Virus record (IMG/VR): IMGVR_UViG_3300009104_000045
Coordinates: 1 to 40,885 of that record
DNA length: 40,885 nucleotides
Reading direction: 5' to 3' (one strand)
Origin: a virus
Each line of letters starts with the position of its first letter. The stretch's first letter is position 1. The notes beneath the pieces are model-generated. The model was given only the letters and a program-made list of their open reading frames with translations, did no database searches and had not been told where the DNA came from. This document shows, one piece after another, positions 33,060 to 40,100 of the stretch. Position numbers and translations under genes: made by a program.

Positions 33060-34221
33060 CTTAGTTGTAAAAATTGAGAAATCTGGAAACAGATATAATG
33101 CTTGGGACATTAATGGTAACAAGTATACTTCTCAAATTTCAATTGGTGCTCGTAAGAAAGCTTTCGAGAATGGAACAGCTCTTGAACAAAGAGTTAATAA
33201 AGCTGGTAAAAATTACTGGTGGGCAGTTCCTATGTCGGAGTTTGAAGTGAATTCAATCCCAGTTAATACTGGTGATATTGAAGTTCCACAAGAACACCAA
33301 GAAGTTCTAAATTATATCCATAGTTCTTATTCACTTAAACCTGTTGGTTTAGTTATGAATGAGTTGAAATGGAAATATTTAGTTCGTTCCGCAGTTCGTG
33401 GTAAAAATATTATGATGACCGGCCCCGCTGGTTGTGGTAAGACACTTGCTGCTAAATCTCTGGTAAACGCGTTAGAGCGTCCAGATTTCTACTTTAATTT
33501 AGGTGCTACTCAAGACCCGAGAGCTACCTTAATCGGTAATGTTCACTTTGAGAAATCAAAAGGAACTTACTTTTCAGAATCACTTTTTGTGAAAGCAATT
33601 CAAACACCAAATGCAGTGATACTTCTTGATGAGTTAAGTAGAGCTCACCCTGAAGCCTGGAATATTCTGATGACCGTTTTAGATAGTGGTCAAAGATATT
33701 TAAGACTTGATGAACAAGATGGTCAAGCGACTATTAATGTTGCTGAGGGCGTTACTTTCGTAGCGACTGCGAATATCGGTAATGAATATACTTCCACAAG
33801 AGTTTTAGATAAAGCGTTAATGGACAGATTTACCATTATTGAAATGGATGTCCTGAACAATACAGAAGAGTTAGGATTACTTCAATATATGTTTCCTAAT
33901 GTTGATATTGAATCGTTAGACGCTGTTTCTCAAATTTCACACCAAACAAGAGTTGAAGCCTCTAATGAAAATCCAAAGATTTCTAATGGAATTTCTACGA
34001 GAACTTCGGTTGAGATTTCTGGACTATTGTTTGACGGATTTTCACTTCCTGAAGCGTCCGAAATTACAATTTATCCACAATACTCAAATGATGGTGGTTT
34101 AGATTCTGAAAGAACTTATGTGAAGCAGTTAGTTCAAAAGTTCATCAAAGATGACAGAACAGCTGATGAAAGTTTATTCAACGAAGACGAAGTTGAAGGT
34201 TCAGATGATTTAGACTACTAA
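33052..34221 (+). CDS. MoxR/CobS-like AAA+ ATPase
   Basis: 389 residues. An N-terminal 75-residue non-ATPase part; then the AAA+ core: Walker A GPAGCGKT (124-131), Walker B ILLDE (190-194), sensor-1 Asn241 in ATANIG, and Arg residues in STRVLDKALMDRF (248-260) fitting the arginine finger. The segment LGATQDPRATLIGNVHF matches the MoxR/CobS helix-insert region. Phage CobS-like proteins are common in T4-like cyanophages. Here it stands directly after the VWA-metallopeptidase gene, its probable partner, with a near-identical promoter. Likely a hexameric chaperone-like motor in the cytoplasm. Confidence 0.87.
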   Translation: MNNLVVKIEKSGNRYNAWDINGNKYTSQISIGARKKAFENGTALEQRVNKAGKNYWWAVPMSEFEVNSIPVNTGDIEVPQEHQEVLNYIHSSYSLKPVGLVMNELKWKYLVRSAVRGKNIMMTGPAGCGKTLAAKSLVNALERPDFYFNLGATQDPRATLIGNVHFEKSKGTYFSESLFVKAIQTPNAVILLDELSRAHPEAWNILMTVLDSGQRYLRLDEQDGQATINVAEGVTFVATANIGNEYTSTRVLDKALMDRFTIIEMDVLNNTEELGLLQYMFPNVDIESLDAVSQISHQTRVEASNENPKISNGISTRTSVEISGLLFDGFSLPEASEITIYPQYSNDGGLDSERTYVKQLVQKFIKDDRTADESLFNEDEVEGSDDLDY

Positions 34222-34235
34222 TTAGATTAGTAGTG

Positions 34236-34289
34236 CGGGGTAGAGTTGTTTTCCTTTCTTATCTACCCCGTAAATAACAAATAGAAAGG
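34236..34289 (+). other. GC-rich hairpin with possible pseudoknot in the 34222-34307 gap
   Basis: CGGGGTAGA (34236-34244) pairs perfectly with TCTACCCCG (34262-34270), 9 bp. The 17-base loop holds CCTTTCT (34253-34259), which is complementary to AGAAAGG (34283-34289), allowing an H-type pseudoknot a few bases before the AAAAAGGAG site of the next gene. There is no T-run, so it may attenuate or control translation rather than terminate. Confidence 0.55.
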
Positions 34290-34307
34290 TTAAAAAGGAG
34301 TTGTAAT

Positions 34308-34598
34308 ATGACAACCAAATTGCAGCAACATAGTGAAGAATGTGGTTATGCTTTAGAAGCTTTAGCAAGACTTTTAAACAGATACGACAGAATCGCAGTT
34401 GAAACAGCAGTAGGTAAATCAACAATGGAAATATTAGTTGATTACCAAAAAGAACATCGCAAGATAGAAGAACGAAACGAAGAAATAAATAGAGAGTTAG
34501 CATATAACTTTATTCAATCTGAAAAATCAGAAGGCCAAAAACAATGGGAAAAAACTTGGTTAGATTGGGTAGAGAAAAAAAATATTGAAACTCAGTAG
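34308..34598 (+). CDS. Hypothetical 96-residue helical protein
   Basis: A charged helical protein with AAAAAGGAG upstream of the ATG. The N-terminal helix pair (CGYALEALARLLNRYDRIA) and the long acidic/basic helix (YQKEHRKIEERNEEINREL) suggest an all-helical bundle. It comes after the hairpin/pseudoknot that follows the ATPase gene and may be controlled by it. Overlaps the next gene by 14 bases. No family recognised. Confidence 0.6.
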   Translation: MTTKLQQHSEECGYALEALARLLNRYDRIAVETAVGKSTMEILVDYQKEHRKIEERNEEINRELAYNFIQSEKSEGQKQWEKTWLDWVEKKNIETQ

Positions 34599-34914
34599 TT
34601 GTTCGGAATACGATAGATATGTAGTGATGTGTGATAAAGGACAAAACAAGTTATCTTCTGAATATATTTCCTTTTTGAAATTTAAAAATGTTCAAGACGC
34701 ATTAGTTAAAATTTCACAGACACACGGAAAAACATATATGTATGACGGACAAATGCACGACAAAGGAATGACTTGTGCACAAGCAGACAGAGTATTAGAT
34801 AATATATTTAATGCAAAAACTAATATGGAAACGATTGGTTTAATCGTAAAAGTCGCAAGACAAATAGGTTTTCACGAGATTACAGTGCCGAGGAAAATAA
34901 AATGGCAAAAATAG
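34585..34914 (+). CDS. Hypothetical 109-residue protein
   Basis: Starts at a TTG within the previous gene (GTAGAG upstream); the next ATG in frame is residue 15. A mixed alpha/beta protein with a His/Met-rich patch (THGKTYMYDGQMHDKGMT) and a helical segment QADRVLDNIFNAKTNMETI. Basic C-terminus. Overlaps the next gene by 13 bases, so the three small genes form a coupled unit. Function unknown. Confidence 0.55.
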   Translation: MKLSSCSEYDRYVVMCDKGQNKLSSEYISFLKFKNVQDALVKISQTHGKTYMYDGQMHDKGMTCAQADRVLDNIFNAKTNMETIGLIVKVARQIGFHEITVPRKIKWQK

Positions 34915-35084
34915 TTGAAGGAAAATATAAACTTATTAGAGATTATACAAGTATTGAGGGAGCATTATATACAAATGAAGTTGTTAATGTGTATGAGAAT
35001 AACACAAGGCCTGGACATATACGAGCGAAAGATAGTATGGGTAGAGTGTGGTTTATCCCTAAAAAATATTTGAAAAAAATATGA
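34902..35084 (+). CDS. Hypothetical 60-residue SH3-like protein
   Basis: Short, basic and strand-rich: KYKLIRDYTSIEGALYTN, EVVNVYEN and GRVWFIPKKYLKKI. The alternation and the final W-F-I-P-x-x-Y-L resemble small SH3-like beta barrels. A GAGGAAA site precedes the ATG. Stops with TGA, just before the region with the hsp20 promoter motif. Function unknown. Confidence 0.55.
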   Translation: MAKIVEGKYKLIRDYTSIEGALYTNEVVNVYENNTRPGHIRAKDSMGRVWFIPKKYLKKI

Positions 35085-35102
35085 TGTTTTCTTAACTTAC
35101 AT

Positions 35103-35113
35103 TATATTTATAT
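35103..35113 (+). promoter_or_regulatory. Putative phage promoter motif TATATTTATAT
   Basis: Same 11-mer as at 21617, 73 bases before the hsp20 start. The leader it would produce contains a strong hairpin. Confidence 0.55.
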
Positions 35114-35121
35114 ATGAAAGA

Positions 35122-35150
35122 ATTAATATCGCTCAAGAGAGGATATTAAT
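35122..35150 (+). promoter_or_regulatory. Hairpin in the hsp20 leader
   Basis: ATTAATATC (35122-35130) and GATATTAAT (35142-35150) are perfectly complementary (9 bp); inside, CTC (35132-35134) pairs with GAG (35139-35141) after one bulged G. It would sit at the 5' end of the hsp20 message. It does not cover the AAGGAG site, so a message-stabilising role is more likely than a thermosensor. Confidence 0.5.
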
Positions 35151-35185
35151 GTTAGACTAACAGTTAACAAAATAAGGAGAAAAAA

Positions 35186-35659
35186 ATGACTAAAGTTGCA
35201 TTTCACACAAACTTCCCGCTAATCGACAGGGAAGATTTTTTAACCCCATTTGACAAAATGTTTGACCAAATAGTAGAGGCATCGTTTCCAGATGTTACTA
35301 AATCTATTGGTGTTAAGCCTTTTCAAGGGACAGCATATCCAAAGGTAAATGTCTATGAATATGACGATAAAGTTGGAGTTGTTGCAGAAATTCCTGGTTT
35401 AGATAAAAAGGACTTGAAAATTGAAGTAGAAAACGGAAAACTTACAATTTCAGGTGATAAACACGGAATCTTTGATGACAAAGGTGCTAAAGTAATTCGT
35501 AGAGAATTAAAGCACTCATCTTTTAGACGCTCATTTGAATTAGGTGATTTACTTGACGGAAGCAAAATCAAAGCAAATTTCAAAGACGGACTTTTAAGTA
35601 TTGATGTGCCTAAAACAGAACCGAAAAAACCTGAAAAGAAGCTCGTTAAGATTTCTTAA
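35186..35659 (+). CDS. Hsp20 small heat-shock protein
   Basis: 157 residues of the alpha-crystallin/Hsp20 family: N-terminal arm with FDKMFDQIV, then the crystallin domain from about 50 (YPKVNVYEYDDKVGVVAEIPGLDKKDLKIE, LTISGDK, RRELKHSSFRRSFELGD, IKANFKDGLLSIDVPK with the conserved A/G-x-x-x-x-G-L motif) and a short C-terminal tail whose V-K-I echoes the I-x-I dimer motif. It is an ATP-independent holdase. T4-like marine phages often carry one, perhaps to assist virion-protein folding. It has a strong AAGGAG site and a hairpin leader. Confidence 0.93.
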   Translation: MTKVAFHTNFPLIDREDFLTPFDKMFDQIVEASFPDVTKSIGVKPFQGTAYPKVNVYEYDDKVGVVAEIPGLDKKDLKIEVENGKLTISGDKHGIFDDKGAKVIRRELKHSSFRRSFELGDLLDGSKIKANFKDGLLSIDVPKTEPKKPEKKLVKIS

Positions 35660-35853
35660 TGAGAAAATTCGTTTCGATTGGGGAAGATAGGTATCACATA
35701 CTTGCAGAAATTCCGATTACTTCTAATATTAATTTAGAAGCTTTAAAAAAAAGTTATAGAGCAGATACTATTCTTCAGAATGATGATACCTATTACCCTG
35801 CCCGAAAGATGATTGATGTTGAAATCAAAGAAATAAAGGTTACTAAGGAATAA
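35659..35853 (+). CDS. Hypothetical 64-residue protein
   Basis: Overlaps the hsp20 stop by one base (TAATG), so it is translationally coupled. A small strand-helix-strand protein: KFVSIGEDRYHILAEIP, a helix around LEALKKSYRAD, then YYPARKMIDVEIKEIKV. No family recognised. A G-rich spot lies after its stop (35855-35869, three runs of three or four G), unusual in this AT-rich genome. Confidence 0.55.
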   Translation: MRKFVSIGEDRYHILAEIPITSNINLEALKKSYRADTILQNDDTYYPARKMIDVEIKEIKVTKE

Positions 35854-35897
35854 AGGGAATTGGGGTGGGCTTTTTCAACTAATCAATACTTATTACT

Positions 35898-36083
35898 ATG
35901 ACAGATATAAGTAAAAAATTTAAAATGATTATTAAACACGAGGAATTGTTTAAAGACAACAGAGTTGTTATGGAACGATTACGAGAAATGGTTAATACAA
36001 AACAATCATTTAACAATATTACAAGAGATGAAATTGAAGCTCTTTACATATATCTAAATCGTCATAATTTACCAAAATCATAG
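35898..36083 (+). CDS. Hypothetical 61-residue protein
   Basis: A helical, charged protein (ISKKFKMIIKHEELFKDN, TRDEIEALYIYLNRHNLPKS) that fills most of the gap between neighbours. There is no clear ribosome site before the ATG and no other start nearby. The C-terminal half resembles a small helix-turn-helix-like pair, but this is weak. It ends with TAG eight bases before the next gene. Confidence 0.5.
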   Translation: MTDISKKFKMIIKHEELFKDNRVVMERLREMVNTKQSFNNITRDEIEALYIYLNRHNLPKS

Positions 36084-36091
36084 GAATCAAT

Positions 36092-36883
36092 ATGAACAAA
36101 TTTCAACTTTTATTAGGATTGTCAGCACTCTTTATCGCAGGGTGTGCCGCATTCTTTTCTGTATTTGGTATAGCAAAATTATTTAGTGGAGCCTTTTTTG
36201 CAGTCGTAATTATGGCCAGTTCATTAGAAATTGGTAAATTAGTTACGGCTTCTTTTTTATATAGATATTGGGATAAGATAAATCAGTTTCAAAAATTTTA
36301 TATGGCCGCGGCAACAGTAATTCTTGTTTTAATCACAAGTGCTGGTATATTTGGGTATTTATCTAACGCATATCAAGGAGCAACTATTGAGTTTGAGAAA
36401 CAAACCACAGCACTTTCCTTTAAAGAAGAACAAATTGAACAGTTAGAAGAAGATAAAATTTTTCTAAAAGACGAGTTAGAACAATCAGTAGCTTCTTTAC
36501 CAGACAATTATGTAACAGCGAAGAGAAAACTTCGTGAGGATTACAATCCACAGATTTTAGGTATCAATTCAGACCTATTAGAATTAAAAAGAGAAGTAGG
36601 GGATTTAAAAACCGAATTGGTAGAAACAGGAGTAGATGTAGGGCCTGCAATATATTTAGCCAGAGCATTCAATACCGATATTGATACCGTAGTAAAGTTT
36701 TTTATATTTATACTGATATTTGTATTTGACCCGTTAGCAGTAATGTTAATAGTAGCGTATAACCAAGTTCTTTTGGAAAATCAACCTAAAAAAATAGTAA
36801 AAAAAAAGAAAAAAATAATTAAAATTGAAAAACCTATTGAAAAACCAAAAAAGGTTCTTGGCAGAGGGTTTTACAGACCTTAA
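36092..36883 (+). CDS. Four-helix membrane protein with coiled coil
   Basis: 263 residues. Membrane segments at about 6-28, 33-55, 70-92 and 203-224; between the third and fourth a long coiled coil (about 97-180), and a strongly basic C-terminal tail (about 234-263). Gly/Ala-rich helices (SSLEIGKLVTASFLY) suggest tight packing. Proteins with this plan occur in T4-like marine phages, function unknown. The coiled coil would project to one face of the inner membrane; the basic tail should be cytoplasmic. AGGAA site before the ATG. Confidence 0.6.
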   Translation: MNKFQLLLGLSALFIAGCAAFFSVFGIAKLFSGAFFAVVIMASSLEIGKLVTASFLYRYWDKINQFQKFYMAAATVILVLITSAGIFGYLSNAYQGATIEFEKQTTALSFKEEQIEQLEEDKIFLKDELEQSVASLPDNYVTAKRKLREDYNPQILGINSDLLELKREVGDLKTELVETGVDVGPAIYLARAFNTDIDTVVKFFIFILIFVFDPLAVMLIVAYNQVLLENQPKKIVKKKKKIIKIEKPIEKPKKVLGRGFYRP

Positions 36884-37062
36884 TTAGTTTTTTTATCTAC
36901 TATTAAAACTCTCTTTTTTCTACAATTTTGCTCTATTAAATTCTCAACATAAGCATACATCTTATAACCATTATCTTTACAATATTCTTTAAGCATATCC
37001 CTATATTTTGCTCTGATTTTTATATCTACAAACTTATCCATACTAATAAGTAGTTTTTTCAT
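36880..37062 (-). CDS. Possible ribbon-helix-helix-like protein, only minus-strand gene
   Basis: 60 residues from the ATG at 37062 on the minus strand; a shorter start at 37041 is equally possible, and a TTG at 37077 less so. The core DKFVDIKIRAKYRDMLKEYC, then GYKMYAYVENLIEQNC, has the strand-helix-helix order of small DNA-binding ribbon-helix-helix proteins. It fills the only gap between two + genes and its stop overlaps that of the membrane-protein gene by four bases. On its strand, CATAAATA (within 37112-37122) resembles a T4-type late promoter in the right orientation. Confidence 0.55.
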   Translation of the reverse strand: MKKLLISMDKFVDIKIRAKYRDMLKEYCKDNGYKMYAYVENLIEQNCRKKRVLIVDKKTN

Positions 37063-37111
37063 AAAAAAATCATACAAAAATCATAAAATAAATACACTTT
37101 TTTTGTTTTAA

Positions 37112-37122
37112 GATATTTATGG
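37112..37122. promoter_or_regulatory. AT-rich promoter-like motif between divergent genes
   Basis: GATATTTATGG on the + strand resembles the recurrent TATATTTATNA motif; the same bases on the minus strand read CATAAATA, close to the T4 late consensus TATAAATA. It could serve the fibre gene (ATG 5 bases away), the minus-strand gene, or both. Confidence 0.4.
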
Positions 37123-37126
37123 ATAT

Positions 37127-40100
37127 ATGGCAATTCTACGAAAAAGATTACAAAAACAAGACCTTACAACGATTGAAACTTATGTAAATGATACCACATT
37201 TAATTCTACATATTTTAATGTTTTAAGTATAGAAGACACTATACCTGGTGGTAAAAGTTCATTCCAAATATTAGGTTCAAAATATTTAACTCCTGATGTA
37301 GAACTTAGGGTTGAATTATTAGATAAAAATGGAAATCCAGTTTTTATTGAAGCAATTAAGTATCTTGGTGATAAACCTTCAAGACATATTTCAATAGAAG
37401 TATATGAGGATACACCAGCAGGAATAGGAACACTCACAATACTTGGTTCAGCAGAATTTTTAGCAGATGGTAATCCTATTCCAGAAGAATGGAAAGGTTT
37501 GTATAATATTAAGTGGGAAAGAAGTGTTTATATTGACCCGAAAGAAAAAAATACACAACCAATATTATTTCAAGGCCAAGCCGTAGGATTTAAAGAATTT
37601 GATAGATATCAATTACCAACATTAGATATCTCAGAACAAATTAGAGGAGTTATTATTCCAAGTGGTTCTGGTGGAACAACACTAACAGGATTTGTAACAC
37701 AATCAACATTTACTGGTGGTAATTATCAAGCAAACGCAAGTAGTTTTGATAAACCTTCTGATGTTAAAGATGCATCTACTGAAGATGTTTATGGTAATCC
37801 CTTTCCAAAACCAAATTCGCCTATTATACCATCAAATACAACATATGGCCAAAAACCAAAAAATCAAGCAGTAGATAGTCCTGTTGAAACATTTACAAAT
37901 AGTGATATAATATATGAATCAATTCACGGAATTGGTAATGGACTTATAGACCCACCTGAAATTCTTCACCCGTCAGACCCTTTACCACCAGAAGAACCAA
38001 ATTTCACTGGACAAGGAACATTAATTAAAAAAACTACTGGTGACCCACTTAGAGCAGAATTTGAAGGAGGTATATTTAAGGCAGTTCCAAGCGTAAATTT
38101 TGATTTAGTTCAAAATGTAAAAGGAGATTCATATACAAGTTCATCATTTACTGCATCAGTTATAGCAGTTCATAGTCCAGAGTTAATGGAAATTGATAGA
38201 CCATTTACAATACAAAATCAAACAGATTTTCCGAATAAAAATTTCAAAGTTCCACACAAAGCAACTTCTTTCACAATTGATTATGAACCAGCAGGACAAA
38301 CACAAAATAGTGGTTCAGGAGAAAGTACCGTAGTATTTAGGTCTTTCGCAGATGTCACTATTAAGAATCTAAAAACATTTTCTGGGGATGTTCATAGAAT
38401 AAAAGCATTTACCAAAGGATTTTCAGAAGCAGGAGATTTTACTTTAATAGCAGATAGATTGGTAGACGCTTCTGATGTTTTAAATGATAGAACTTCACCA
38501 AGTTTAAGACAAAAAACTGGTGTTTTCCAAACACAAGGACATTTAGACAAAAATTGGACACTCACAAGAGTAGTAAAAGGTAAAAATGTTACAAGTATTT
38601 CTACAAGTGGTAGTTTAACTTTTACTTCAACAACAACACCAGCATTTATGAATGGAGTTCTCATATCAGGTTCTAATGGTATGGCCGATGAATCTATCAT
38701 ATTCGAATCAAAAACATCAAACTTAAAAGTAAGACCAGACACAGATTATGAATTAAAATTAAGAGCGATATTAAAAGTTGGTGAAAAAGATAAAATAAAC
38801 GCCGATGGAACTACTTCACAAGAAGCAAGAGCAAAAGTAAGATTTTATTTAAGTGGAAGTAAAATAGAACAAAATATCAGAAGTTTAGAAGATATAGAAG
38901 GGGTGAAAAATAGTTATGGTGACCCTGTAAGATGGAATGATGCAAAAGATGAAAACAAAGGTGAAGTAATAGTATTACAATCAAGAGATTCAGACAATAG
39001 TGTTGGAAGATTAATAGATTTTGGTATTGTTAGATTACCATTTAAACCAAACTTTGAAAATGATGTTGTAGTAAATGACGATACAAGTTTACAAATAGAA
39101 GTAGAAGCAGGACAATTATATTTACAACGAGTAGAGTTATTACCAGCAACAGAAACGAATTTCTCACCAGACGAATTTACATTTGTCGCTCCAATGCCTA
39201 AACTTAGAACAAGACCAGATATATTTGATTTTAAAGTTGAGTTTTATGATAGGAACGCAAACAAAGCAGAATACTCTACTATAAAAGAAGCTATAACATT
39301 TGAAGGACAAAACGAAGTAATACAAGGAACTGACAATCTAATAACAGGTTCATTTTATTTAGGTAATTCATTATTAAGTGGTATAGAATTAGGTGGTGTA
39401 AATTCAGCATTTATTCGTTCCATAAATTATCACGGATTTTCATCAGCCTCAATGCAGGCAAACGGAACTGGTTCAGGATTTATGATGTGGAGTGGTTCAG
39501 TATTACCTAACTTATCTTCATCTGATAATTATCGTGGTGTTGGTATAGAACTTCACGATGGAAGTAGTTCATTTTTACAATACAGAACAGAAACAGGAGA
39601 TGCTTCTGGTTCAGTATTTAAAGTTCAAACCAAAGACTTTATGTTTGGACAATCTGGTTCAGGTGGAGCGTTTATAAGTGGTTCTAATGGTAATTTAGAA
39701 ATTAGTTCTTCTAATCTACATATATCAGGTGGAAATATATCAGCTTCACAATTATATATTGACGGAGGTTTTATTGGAGGTTCATTAGTAATTGATGATA
39801 GTGTTACTGTAGAAGCCGCAACAGCAAATCAAATTAGAGTTCCTGTTGGAGGCCCACCATTTAAAGCTGTAATATTATCTGATGGATACGCAAGATTTAC
39901 AACTGGTTCTATCGCAAGTTTTAATATAAATGAAGACGCTATATTTACAACTGGTTCTAATTCATTTTATATTTCTGGTTCAGCCGCAGGAATACCAACA
40001 CAAGACGGAGCACAAAATCAATTTATATCGGCATCTAAATTCCAAGTTAGTGCATTAGGTGACTTGACTGCATCAAATGTTTTAATCGAAGGTGGAGTAA

